From Flavobacterium psychrophilum (GTDB lineage: Bacteria > Bacteroidota > Bacteroidia > Flavobacteriales > Flavobacteriaceae), in NCBI GenBank assembly GCA_945879625.1, contig CAMCVA010000022.1:1-5727 (forward strand): a stretch of 5,727 nt of DNA, read 5' to 3'. Below, piece after piece: positions 1 through 5,527 of the stretch. Positions within the stretch are counted from its first letter, which is position 1; each line of letters begins with the position of its first letter. The notes under the pieces are model-generated. The model was not told the DNA's origin. It searched no databases and was given only the letters and a program-made list of their open reading frames with translations. The position numbers were made by a program, and so were the translations under genes.

Positions 1-78
1 AAATTTGGTGACTATTTTGGTCTTGATTTTTCGGTAGGCTAGATTTTCAGAATCGTAGTAATATTTTACCTTCGCCAT
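1..78 (-). CDS. Probable M23-family peptidase, N-terminal fragment (runs off the window)
   Basis: Only the first 26 codons are inside the window, read leftwards from an ATG whose complement is at 76-78. The peptide starts MAKVKYYYDSENLAYRKI and continues with a lysine/threonine-rich stretch. From memory, this is how cytoplasmic N-termini of flavobacterial membrane-anchored M23 (LytM-like) peptidases begin, just before a single transmembrane helix, and such a gene often lies divergent from alaS. M23 enzymes are zinc endopeptidases acting on peptidoglycan cross-links in the envelope. Neither the membrane segment nor the catalytic domain is visible here, so the assignment rests on the N-terminal motif and the neighbour. 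A TAAGTTTG element upstream on the same strand supports this start. An unrelated protein with a similar basic N-terminus cannot be excluded. Confidence 0.68.
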   Translation of the reverse strand, partial: MAKVKYYYDSENLAYRKIKTKIVTKF

Positions 79-92
79 ATTTTAAAAAATCC

Positions 93-100
93 TATTTTTG
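93..100 (+). promoter_or_regulatory. Candidate -7 element TATTTTTG for alaS
   Basis: TATTTTTG fits TAnnTTTG exactly, and the same CCTATTTTTG string precedes the GSCFA gene. It lies between the two divergent genes and would give alaS a leader of roughly 145 nt. No TTG lies at the -33 position. A second, closer candidate exists at 219-248. Confidence 0.35.
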
Positions 101-121
101 CACCGAAATCTGTCGGCCGAA

Positions 122-129
122 CAAACTTA
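122..129 (-). promoter_or_regulatory. Candidate -7 element TAAGTTTG for the M23 gene
   Basis: The minus strand reads TAAGTTTG, a full match to the Bacteroidota -7 consensus TAnnTTTG. It would start transcription near 115, leaving a leader of about 37 nt before the ATG. No TTG is present at the usual -33 distance; GTG triplets are the nearest substitutes, so the match is partial. Confidence 0.42.
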
Positions 130-218
130 CTAAATGTTTGCTTGTCACCACACATTTTTCATTTATTAAAATGGAGCTGCACCCCAAACGAAGTGCAATT
201 TTTATAAGTTGATTCCCA

Positions 219-248
219 TTGCCAAACCAGATACACACGCTATTTTTT
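219..248 (+). promoter_or_regulatory. Alternative alaS promoter: TTG-N19-TATTTTTT
   Basis: TTG at 219-221 and TATTTTTT at 241-248 are 19 nt apart, within the Bacteroidota -33/-7 spacing. The last base of the -7 box is T instead of G. Transcription would begin almost at the AUG at 254, so the message would be nearly leaderless. This makes it weaker as a promoter, but it also argues against translation from the upstream TTG at 209. Confidence 0.25.
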
Positions 249-253
249 CTCTC

Positions 254-2884
254 ATGAAATCACAAGAAATCAGAAAGCTATTTTTAGAATTTTTTCAATC
301 CAAAGGCCATTTGATTGTGCCTTCGGCGCCCATCGTGCTCAAAGACGATCCTACCCTGATGTTTAATAACTCGGGCATGGCGCAGTTTAAAGAATATTTT
401 CTAGGAAATGCCACACCCAAAAGCAACCGCATTACCGATACCCAAAAATGCTTGCGTGTTTCTGGCAAACACAACGATTTGGAAGAAGTGGGGATTGATA
501 CCTATCACCACACCATGTTTGAGATGTTGGGGAACTGGAGTTTTGGCGATTATTTCAAAAAAGAAGCCATTCATTGGGCTTGGGAATTGCTTACCGAAGT
601 ATACAAAATAGACCAATCGATATTATATGTTACTGTGTTTGAGGGCAGTAAAGAAGAAAACGTACCCTTTGACCAAGAGGCCTTTGACATTTGGAAAACA
701 CTCATAGCCGAAGACCGCATTTTATTAGGAAACAAAAAAGATAATTTTTGGGAAATGGGCGACCAAGGACCCTGTGGACCTTGCTCCGAAATACATGTCG
801 ATATTCGTTCGGCCGAAGAAAAAGCCTTGATTCCCGGGAAAGATTTGGTGAACAGCGACCATCCGCATGTGGTCGAAATTTGGAACAATGTGTTCATGGA
901 ATTTAACCGCAAAGCTGATGGTTCTCTCGAAAAATTACCAGCCCAACACGTAGATACAGGAATGGGATTTGAGCGTTTGTGCATGGTATTGCAAGGCGTG
1001 CAATCGAATTACGATACCGATGTATTTAGTCCGCTTATTCGCGAAATCGAAACCATTACCGGAAGTACTTATACCATTAAAGCCCCGAATGCCGAGGCCG
1101 AAAAAACCAATATTGCCATTCGCGTGATTGCCGATCACGTACGTGCGGTAGCTTTTGCGATTGCTGATGGCCAATTGCCTTCTAATACGGGAGCGGGCTA
1201 TGTGATTCGCCGTATTTTGCGACGCGCTATCCGTTACGGATTCACCTTTTTGAATACCAAAGAGCCCTTTATTTATAAATTGGTTGAAACGCTGAGCGCG
1301 CAAATGGGCTTTTCGTTTCCAGAAATCAGTGCGCAAAAAGTATTGTGTACCAATGTAATTTGGGAAGAAGAAAAATCATTCTTGCGCACCCTAGATCAAG
1401 GTTTGGTGTTGTTGGATACACTCATCGCCAATGCCGAAAATCAAACGTTAGATGGAGCAAAAGCATTCGAATTATTTGACACCTATGGGTTCCCGATCGA
1501 TTTGACGAGTTTGATTGTACGCGAACGCGGATTGCAACTCGACGAAGCCGGATTTGAAGTAGAATTACAAAAACAAAAAGCCCGTTCTAGAGCGGCATCT
1601 CAAGTAAAAGCAGGCGATTGGATAATTGTTTCAGAAGATAGTGCCGAGCCCTTTATTGGGTATGACCACACCGAAGCCGACGTGCACATATTGCGCTACC
1701 GCAAAGTAGAAAGTGCCAAAGAAGGAACCGTTTTTCAAACCGTATTAAATACTACGCCTTATTATCCAGAAGGTGGAGGCCAGGTAGGCGACAAAGGTTC
1801 ATTTGAGTTGGCCAATGGGGATGCGGTATACGTAATTGATACCAAAAAAGAAAATAATTTGATTGTACATTATACGAGAGAATTACCCCATAATTTGCAC
1901 GAAAAATTTCGCGCTTATGTGGATGTGAGCCAACGCAGACGTTCGGCGTCCAATCACTCGGCCACGCATTTGATGCATCAAGCCTTGCGCAGTATTTTGG
2001 GAACCCACGTAGAACAAAAAGGATCGTTGGTGAATCCCGATTATTTGCGTTTTGACTTTTCGCATTATGCCAAATTAACTTCGGATGAGTTACAGGCGGT
2101 AGAAGATTTTGTAAACGCCCGTATCCACGAACAATTGCCTTTAGTAGAGCGCAGAAATATTCCGTTTCAGCAAGCAGTGTCTGAAGGCGCGATGGCCTTG
2201 TTTGGCGAAAAATACGGCGAAACCGTACGTGCCATCAAATTTGGCGAAAGCATGGAATTGTGTGGTGGAATTCACGTGAGGAATACGTCAGATATTTGGC
2301 ACTTTAAAATATTGAGCGAAGGCGCTGTTGCGGCAGGAATTCGACGTATAGAAGCCATTACATCTTTGGCAGTAAAAGATTATTTTATAGCTAAAACCGA
2401 TACGCTCAAAGAGATCAATGTCGTGCTTAAAAACGCGCAAGATCCGGTGAAAGCCGTGCAACAATTGCAAGACGAAAACACCAAAATGCAAAAGCAGCTG
2501 GAACAGCTCTTGAAAGAAAAAGCCAAAGGTCTAGTTGGCGATTTGGCCAGTAAATTGCAAGAGCGCAATGGCGTACAATTTTTGGCCACTACCGTAGATT
2601 TATCGGCCGAAGGAGCTAAAGATTTGGCCTATGAATTGGGAGCCAACAAGACCAATTTGTTTTTGGTTTTGGCCACCGTGCAAGACGATAAACCCATGCT
2701 CAGCTGCTACATTTCGAAAGAATTGGTGGCCGAGAAAAGCCTCAATGCGGGCCAAGTGGTGCGTGAATTAGGGAAATTCATCCAAGGCGGCGGAGGCGGA
2801 CAACCGTTTTTTGCCACCGCAGGCGGGAAAGACGCGAGTGGAATTGCAGCGGCTTTGGAGAAAGCGGGGGAGTTTGTTTTGTAA
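254..2884 (+). CDS. alaS: Alanine--tRNA ligase (AlaRS)
   Basis: This cytoplasmic enzyme charges tRNA(Ala) with alanine using ATP and hydrolyses mischarged Ser/Gly-tRNA(Ala). The 876-residue product has the full bacterial AlaRS layout. The class II core covers about residues 1-240, with motif 1 around [16 protein letters not shown] (31-46), [18 protein letters not shown] (85-102) and motif 3 [11 protein letters not shown] (232-242). The tRNA-recognition region includes [11 protein letters not shown] (319-329). The editing domain carries the zinc ligands H568 and H572 (HSATH) and C670 and H674 (CGGIH). A coiled segment (about 733-760) leads to the C-Ala domain ending in the glycine-rich [16 protein letters not shown] (845-860). 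The ATG at 254 starts [10 protein letters not shown], the usual family start. A TTG at 209 would add 15 residues that do not resemble AlaRS. No residue is missing and no frameshift is seen. The length is normal for Bacteroidota. Confidence 0.98.
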   Translation: MKSQEIRKLFLEFFQSKGHLIVPSAPIVLKDDPTLMFNNSGMAQFKEYFLGNATPKSNRITDTQKCLRVSGKHNDLEEVGIDTYHHTMFEMLGNWSFGDYFKKEAIHWAWELLTEVYKIDQSILYVTVFEGSKEENVPFDQEAFDIWKTLIAEDRILLGNKKDNFWEMGDQGPCGPCSEIHVDIRSAEEKALIPGKDLVNSDHPHVVEIWNNVFMEFNRKADGSLEKLPAQHVDTGMGFERLCMVLQGVQSNYDTDVFSPLIREIETITGSTYTIKAPNAEAEKTNIAIRVIADHVRAVAFAIADGQLPSNTGAGYVIRRILRRAIRYGFTFLNTKEPFIYKLVETLSAQMGFSFPEISAQKVLCTNVIWEEEKSFLRTLDQGLVLLDTLIANAENQTLDGAKAFELFDTYGFPIDLTSLIVRERGLQLDEAGFEVELQKQKARSRAASQVKAGDWIIVSEDSAEPFIGYDHTEADVHILRYRKVESAKEGTVFQTVLNTTPYYPEGGGQVGDKGSFELANGDAVYVIDTKKENNLIVHYTRELPHNLHEKFRAYVDVSQRRRSASNHSATHLMHQALRSILGTHVEQKGSLVNPDYLRFDFSHYAKLTSDELQAVEDFVNARIHEQLPLVERRNIPFQQAVSEGAMALFGEKYGETVRAIKFGESMELCGGIHVRNTSDIWHFKILSEGAVAAGIRRIEAITSLAVKDYFIAKTDTLKEINVVLKNAQDPVKAVQQLQDENTKMQKQLEQLLKEKAKGLVGDLASKLQERNGVQFLATTVDLSAEGAKDLAYELGANKTNLFLVLATVQDDKPMLSCYISKELVAEKSLNAGQVVRELGKFIQGGGGGQPFFATAGGKDASGIAAALEKAGEFVL

Positions 2885-2921
2885 TTGAATGATTTAAAGA
2901 TTGAAGGATTGAAAGATTTGG
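2883..2921 (+). repeat. 8-bp degenerate tandem repeat abutting the alaS stop
   Basis: Directly after the alaS stop the sequence runs in 8-bp steps: AATTGAAT, GATTTAAA, GATTGAAG, GATTGAAA, then GATTTGG. It ends where the 17-bp GCCACGAAT element begins. No stem followed by a T-run is seen, so it is not an obvious terminator. Confidence 0.55.
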
Positions 2922-2945
2922 CCACGAATGCACGAATGTTGATTT

Positions 2946-2994
2946 GAAAATGCTTCAGATTGTGCTGATTTCTGCAATTATTTAGATCTGTGTT
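2946..2994 (+). repeat. ~49-bp dispersed repeat, copy 1
   Basis: This segment aligns with 3903-3950 with one 1-bp gap and about 40 matching positions. The last 19 bases, AATTATTTAGATCTGTGTT (2976-2994), are identical in both copies. Both copies are in the same orientation, on either side of the toxin-antitoxin operon. Confidence 0.65.
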
Positions 2995-3031
2995 GGATAC
3001 TTAGTTTGCTACCAATCTTCAGAATTGGAAT

Positions 3032-3078
3032 TTGGTCCCGAAGCGTCGGGATTCAATATTGGTCCCGAAGCTTCGGGA
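3032..3078. repeat. Palindrome pair 1 (3036-3051 and 3063-3078), 27-bp period
   Basis: TCCCGAAGCGTCGGGA and TCCCGAAGCTTCGGGA begin 27 bp apart, each preceded by TTGG. Each can fold as a 6-bp stem TCCCGA/TCGGGA with a 4-nt loop. No T-run follows on either strand, so they do not read as standard intrinsic terminators, although they lie between the convergent ends of alaS and the toxin-antitoxin operon. Confidence 0.75.
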
Positions 3079-3083
3079 TAAAT

Positions 3084-3122
3084 ATTCGTGCATTCGTGGC
3101 TCACATTTTTTTGAACACAGAT
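3084..3122. repeat. 39-bp dispersed repeat, copy 1
   Basis: This begins with the inverted 17-bp end ATTCGTGCATTCGTGGC and continues through TCACA, a seven-T run and GAACACAGAT. It matches 4057-4095 at 37 of 39 positions in the same orientation. Its reverse complement resembles the stretch from AGATCTGTGTT to the 17-bp end at about 3940-3980, so all belong to one family. Confidence 0.7.
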
Positions 3123-3142
3123 AATGTTAATTCAAAACTGAA

Positions 3143-3442
3143 CTAGTTAGAAATTGCTTCCGTGATGCTAAAATTTACCGTCGTATTTAAGGCAAGAAAC
3201 ACTTTGAGTATCGTGCCAAAACGGGCGTCGGTAAAGTTGTTTTCTATTTTACAAATCTGCGCTTTTTTTACTCCAACCAAACTGCCCAATTGATCTTGGG
3301 TGAGTTTTTTTTGTATGCGAATTTCTTTGATACATTGCCCAATTGCATCCAAACGCAACTCGGCATCAAAGGCCAATCGTCTTTTTGTGCCTGCTTGACC
3401 GATGAGCGCATCGGTTACTTCTTCGAGTGAATGTGTTTTCAT
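3143..3442 (-). CDS. HigA-like antitoxin, XRE-family helix-turn-helix protein
   Basis: The 99-residue product has a Cro/C1-type (XRE) helix-turn-helix at about residues 33-85, with the recognition region LTQDQLGSLVGVKKAQICKIEN (47-68) and a C-terminal LKVFLALNTTVNFSI typical of antitoxins paired with RelE/HigB toxins. In this family the antitoxin neutralises the toxin in the cytoplasm and represses its own operon by binding a dyad at the promoter. The start at 3442 is chosen because ATG overlaps the toxin stop as ATGA, which suggests translational coupling, and because MKTHSLEEVTDAL begins a typical domain. The longer frame upstream reads through the toxin gene's coding sequence. The alaS and antitoxin genes are convergent. 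No zinc ligands or peptidase domain are visible. The family is recognised; the exact partner specificity is inferred from the operon. Confidence 0.88.
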   Translation of the reverse strand: MKTHSLEEVTDALIGQAGTKRRLAFDAELRLDAIGQCIKEIRIQKKLTQDQLGSLVGVKKAQICKIENNFTDARFGTILKVFLALNTTVNFSITEAISN

Positions 3443-3783
3443 TTTATGTGTTTTGAATTGATGTAATCTAGTCTGAGTTGTTGCGCTTTTTGCAATTCGA
3501 GCGCGGGTGTTTTGGCCGTTTTTTTGATAAAACCATGGGTGCAAATTACACAACGCACTTCGGTTTCAGATTTGTACCAAAAGGACAACAAACGATACTG
3601 CTTTTTTTGATGCAGCACTCGAAACTCCCAGATGTCGGCACTAATTTTTTTGAATAACTCGGCATCTTTCGTAATTCGTGCTTTCCAAAGTACATACAGT
3701 ACTTTCTCTTGTGATTTTGGCTCTAAACTTTCTATAAACTGCAAGGCTGGTTCAAGAAATTGAATGGTAAATAAATAATGCAT
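3439..3783 (-). CDS. HigB/Gp49-like toxin of the RelE superfamily
   Basis: The 114-residue product matches the phage-derived Gp49-like (DUF891, HigB-like) group of RelE-superfamily toxins, small mRNA interferases that cut messages on the ribosome. Visible conserved positions are IWEFRV (51-56), YRLL (63-66) and the C-terminal block HGFIKKTAKTP (83-93) followed by E96, A100 and R104. Basic and aromatic residues fit an RNase of this fold. The gene comes first in the operon, the higBA order, and overlaps the antitoxin by 4 bp. An ATG at 3807 would add MPSFIRHT, but it lies inside the -7 box (3812-3805), upstream of the expected transcript start. The ATG at 3783, giving MHYLFTIQF, is therefore preferred. 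The protein appears intact. RNase activity is inferred from the family. Confidence 0.87.
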   Translation of the reverse strand: MHYLFTIQFLEPALQFIESLEPKSQEKVLYVLWKARITKDAELFKKISADIWEFRVLHQKKQYRLLSFWYKSETEVRCVICTHGFIKKTAKTPALELQKAQQLRLDYINSKHIK

Positions 3784-3804
3784 GGTGTGGCGTATAAATG
3801 ATGG

Positions 3805-3836
3805 CAAATATATAAAGTTTCCTTTATAAGAAACAA
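3805..3836 (-). promoter_or_regulatory. Toxin-antitoxin promoter: TTG-N21-TATATTTG
   Basis: On the minus strand, TTG at 3836-3834 and TATATTTG at 3812-3805 are 21 nt apart, a full match to the Bacteroidota -33/-7 consensus TTG-N17-23-TAnnTTTG. Transcription should start near 3800-3797, leaving about 15 nt before the ATG at 3783. This is the best promoter match in the window. Confidence 0.68.
3811..3828. promoter_or_regulatory. Candidate operator dyad TATAAAG-TTTC-CTTTATA
   Basis: A perfect 7-bp inverted repeat with a 4-nt centre lies between the -33 and -7 elements of the toxin-antitoxin promoter and touches the first bases of the -7 box. XRE antitoxins of this type bind such dyads as dimers, so binding here would block RNA polymerase. 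The role is inferred from position and symmetry. The arms are A/T-rich, which raises the odds of chance symmetry. Confidence 0.55.
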
Positions 3837-3857
3837 ATTAGTTTAAAAAAATTTTTG

Positions 3858-3900
3858 TCCCGAAGCCTCGGGATTGAAGATTAGTTCCGAAGCGTCGGGA
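3858..3900. repeat. Palindrome pair 2 (3858-3873 and 3885-3900), 27-bp period
   Basis: TCCCGAAGCCTCGGGA and TTCCGAAGCGTCGGGA start 27 bp apart. The second has a C-to-T change in one arm that still allows a G-T pair. Flanking TTGG is less well kept here (TTTG and TTAG). The pair sits upstream of the toxin promoter and opens the second repeat cluster. Confidence 0.72.
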
Positions 3901-3902
3901 TG

Positions 3903-3950
3903 GAAATGCCTCTGATTTCGCTGATTTATAAAATTATTTAGATCTGTGTT
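3903..3950 (+). repeat. ~49-bp dispersed repeat, copy 2
   Basis: This is the partner of 2946-2994, ending in the identical AATTATTTAGATCTGTGTT (3932-3950). It is followed 13 bp later by a 17-bp GCCACGAAT end, which starts element B. Confidence 0.65.
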
Positions 3951-3963
3951 GCAAGTTTATTTA

Positions 3964-4073
3964 GCCACGAATGCACGAATTATTTTTTATTTAATTCGAA
4001 TTATCATCTTCGATGTGCGAATTCTTTCAACGATTTCTGGATAAACACCAAAAGATATTCGTGAATTCGTGGC
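3964..4073. repeat. MITE-like element B with 17-bp inverted ends and a shared core
   Basis: GCCACGAATGCACGAAT (3964-3980) faces ATTCGTGAATTCGTGGC (4057-4073), 16 of 17 complementary, over 110 bp. A 31-bp core at 3994-4024 matches the reverse complement of 5260-5290 in element C at 27 positions. Shared ends plus a shared core in another copy support a real dispersed element. No ORF is present and no target duplication is evident. Confidence 0.62.
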
Positions 4074-4095
4074 TCACATTTTTTTGAACACGGAT
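4057..4095. repeat. 39-bp dispersed repeat, copy 2
   Basis: This is the partner of 3084-3122 (37 of 39 identical, same orientation). It overlaps the right end of element B and runs straight into palindrome pair 3. Confidence 0.7.
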
Positions 4096-4164
4096 TGGTC
4101 CCGAAGCTTCGGGATTCAATATTGGTCCCGAAGTTTCGGGATAAAATATTTGTGCATTCGTGGC
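4095..4164. repeat. Palindrome pair 3 (4099-4114, 4126-4141) plus 17-bp end
   Basis: TCCCGAAGCTTCGGGA and TCCCGAAGTTTCGGGA start 27 bp apart, each after TTGG, followed by a variant 17-bp end ATTTGTGCATTCGTGGC (4148-4164). The whole 70 bp matches 3032-3100 with about three substitutions and one extra A. Only spacer DNA is involved, although an open frame that extends upstream of the GSCFA gene runs through it. Confidence 0.72.
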
Positions 4165-4180
4165 ACAACTCTATTTTCCC

Positions 4181-4188
4181 TATTTTTG
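4181..4188 (+). promoter_or_regulatory. Candidate -7 element TATTTTTG for the GSCFA gene
   Basis: TATTTTTG fits TAnnTTTG exactly and ends one base before an ATG at 4189. Transcription would begin a few bases further on, so the next in-frame ATG at 4204 is the likely start. No TTG is found at the -33 spacing; that position falls within the repeat 17-mer. Confidence 0.45.
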
Positions 4189-4203
4189 ATGCAAATAGAT
4201 CAA

Positions 4204-5142
4204 ATGAAACTCAGTACTCCTGTCGCGTTACTACCCTTAGATCAAAAAATCGATTACCAGTCGCGTTTGCTGTGGTTGGGTTCCTGTTTTGCCGACAATA
4301 TGGGCCGCCAATTTGCAGAGTTGGGGTTCACGCAAAGTACCAATCCGTTTGGTATTTTGTTTCAGCCCTTGGCGTTACAGCAATTGGTTTATCGGGCTTT
4401 ACAAGACAAAGTGTATACCCATGCTGATTTGGTTTTTCATAACCAGTTATGGCATTGCTTTGAACTGCATTCTGATTGCAGTAATCCCAATCCTGAGGCG
4501 ATGCTGGAGCAGCTTAATGCCAAATTAAACCAACTTAAAACCCAATTGCAACAAGCCACGCACATCGGATTCACCCTTGGAACGGCATGGGTGTACCGGC
4601 ATTTGGCAAGCGATCGGGTAGTGGCCAATTGCCATAAAATTCCGCAAACGGCCTTTGCCAAAGAATTGCTTTCGGTAGCCGAGATAGAAGCCGCTTTGCA
4701 ACAACTTATTTCTATTATTCAAGGCGTAAACCCAAACGTGCAACTGGTATTTACCATCTCACCGGTGCGCCACAGCAAAGACGGCTTGGTCGAAAACCAA
4801 CGCAGCAAAGCCCATTTAGTGGTTGCCTTGCATCAGGTGCTCGAAACACAAAAGGCCTATTACTTTCCGGCCTATGAACTCCTGCTCGACGAATTGCGCG
4901 ATTACCGCTTTTATGCCGATGATCTTTTGCATCCCAGCCCCTTGGCCATCCGCTACATTTGGGAAAAATGGCTCAGCGTGACCACCACGCCCGAAACCCA
5001 AGCGCTCATCGCCGAGGTGGAAGCCGTACAAAAAAGCAGACAACACCGCCCGTTTAATCCAGATTCGGAGGAGCACCAAGTTTTCATAGAAAAGTTGGAA
5101 AATAAAGTGGAGGAGCTGCGGAATAGAGGCGTCATTGTTTAA
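4204..5142 (+). CDS. GSCFA-family protein, SGNH-hydrolase-like
   Basis: The 312-residue product carries the family signature LGSCFADNMG (25-34), followed by TNPFGILF (46-53), the WHCFELHSD block (83-91), GTAWVYR (126-132), ISPVRH (185-190) and YADDLLHPS (237-245). The first and last resemble SGNH blocks I and V: Ser27 would be the nucleophile, with Asp240 and His243 in a DxxH motif. The family (GSCFA, common in Bacteroidota) is a presumed esterase-like hydrolase without an established substrate. No signal peptide or membrane segment is visible, so a cytoplasmic location is likely. The C-terminus is charged and helical, ending in an EKLENKVEELRNRG stretch. The ATG at 4204 is preferred over 4189, which abuts the -7 element, and over 4069, whose extra residues translate intergenic repeats. 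The gene is intact and appears monocistronic. Confidence 0.9.
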   Translation: MKLSTPVALLPLDQKIDYQSRLLWLGSCFADNMGRQFAELGFTQSTNPFGILFQPLALQQLVYRALQDKVYTHADLVFHNQLWHCFELHSDCSNPNPEAMLEQLNAKLNQLKTQLQQATHIGFTLGTAWVYRHLASDRVVANCHKIPQTAFAKELLSVAEIEAALQQLISIIQGVNPNVQLVFTISPVRHSKDGLVENQRSKAHLVVALHQVLETQKAYYFPAYELLLDELRDYRFYADDLLHPSPLAIRYIWEKWLSVTTTPETQALIAEVEAVQKSRQHRPFNPDSEEHQVFIEKLENKVEELRNRGVIV

Positions 5143-5144
5143 TT

Positions 5145-5172
5145 AATAATTAAAAATGAATAATTAAAAATT
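5145..5172 (+). repeat. 14-bp A/T-rich tandem repeat after the GSCFA stop
   Basis: AATAATTAAAAATG and AATAATTAAAAATT stand back to back with one mismatch, two bases after the stop codon. There is no GC stem, so this is not an intrinsic terminator. Confidence 0.6.
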
Positions 5173-5177
5173 GTGGG

Positions 5178-5233
5178 AGTATACTAAGAACGGCTGTTGG
5201 CTCATAGCTTTTAGCTCTTAGCCACGAATGCAC
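5178..5233 (+). repeat. Composite repeat, copy 1 (AGTATACTAAGAAC ... TAGC heptamers)
   Basis: This starts with AGTATACTAAGAAC, runs through about three TAGCTnn heptamers (5205-5225) and merges into the 17-bp end of element C. The same order occurs at 5608-5681, where the heptamer part is longer. Confidence 0.65.
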
Positions 5234-5328
5234 AAATTTTATTTTTAATTAAGCTTCCCGAATTCGATCATCAAAGATGATCATTCGAATGAAATCAATA
5301 TGTGCAAAACCATTCGTGAATTCGTGGC
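5221..5328. repeat. MITE-like element C with inverted core
   Basis: GCCACGAATGCACAAAT (5221-5237) faces ATTCGTGAATTCGTGGC (5312-5328) over 108 bp. Its core at 5260-5290 is the reverse complement of the element B core, at 27 of 31 positions. The core contains GATCATC-AAA-GATGATC (5266-5282), a 7-bp hairpin that is less perfect in element B. The total size is within 2 bp of element B. Confidence 0.62.
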
Positions 5329-5340
5329 AAAAAAGAGTTT

Positions 5341-5377
5341 AGACTAAAAGATGAGAGATAAGAGACTGTTCTAAGAA
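5341..5377 (+). repeat. 37-bp direct repeat, copy 1
   Basis: This matches 5486-5522 at 36 of 37 positions. It contains GAGAGATAAGAGAC and ends GTTCTAAGAA. Each copy stands directly upstream of a C-rich heptamer array. Confidence 0.82.
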
Positions 5378-5382
5378 AACAA

Positions 5383-5473
5383 CCTACAACCTACCTCCCA
5401 AAACCTACCACCCAAAGCCTACCACCCAAAGCCTACCACCCAAAGCCTACCACCTAAACCCTAAACCCTAACC
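5383..5473 (+). repeat. Heptamer array 1: 13 units in perfect 7-bp phase
   Basis: Thirteen consecutive heptamers begin mostly CCTA or CCCA. The middle alternates CCTACCA with CCCAAAG, giving a 14-bp higher-order period (5404-5445), and the array ends CCTAAAC, CCTAAAC, CCTAACC. The 7-bp period is not a multiple of three, so it does not encode a simple amino-acid repeat. Cytosine is on the plus strand, with almost no guanine. Confidence 0.85.
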
Positions 5474-5485
5474 AAAAGAACAAAT

Positions 5486-5522
5486 AGACTAAAAAATGAG
5501 AGATAAGAGACTGTTCTAAGAA
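5486..5522 (+). repeat. 37-bp direct repeat, copy 2
   Basis: This is the partner of 5341-5377, with a single G/A difference. The repeat start-to-start distance is 145 bp, so the header and the array after it look duplicated as a unit. Confidence 0.82.
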
Positions 5523-5527
5523 TCTAA

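Larger units (their letters stand above)
2921..3100. repeat. MITE-like element A, 17-bp perfect terminal inverted repeats
   Basis: GCCACGAATGCACGAAT at 2921-2937 and its exact reverse complement at 3084-3100 bound 180 bp. Inside are a ~49-bp segment (2946-2994) shared with 3903-3950 and the 27-bp-spaced palindrome pair (3036-3078). No ORF is contained. I see no target-site duplication (left flank ATTTG, right flank TCACA), so transposition is not shown; the two ends may also be independent copies of one dispersed repeat. Confidence 0.6.

Noticed and set aside
209..253. TTG start adding 15 residues to AlaS
   Set aside because: The extra residues do not resemble AlaRS N-termini, and the ATG at 254 begins the normal family sequence.
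571..1336. Minus-strand open frames of 133-137 codons inside alaS
   Set aside because: They lie opposite a fully conserved gene and their translations show no domain or promoter.
3036..3078. Bidirectional terminator between alaS and the antitoxin
   Set aside because: The stems are short and no T-run follows on either strand. The same palindromes also occur upstream of genes, so a terminator role is not supported.
3443..3553. N-terminal extension of the antitoxin by 37 residues
   Set aside because: It is the toxin coding sequence read in another frame. The ATG at 3442 overlaps the toxin stop in the usual ATGA arrangement.
4437..5135. Minus-strand open frames inside the GSCFA gene
   Set aside because: These are shadows of the plus-strand gene, without family features.
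5453..5473. CCCTAAA-like telomere repeat
   Set aside because: It has only three units and is in phase with the surrounding heptamers, so it is best read as a variant of the same bacterial array.
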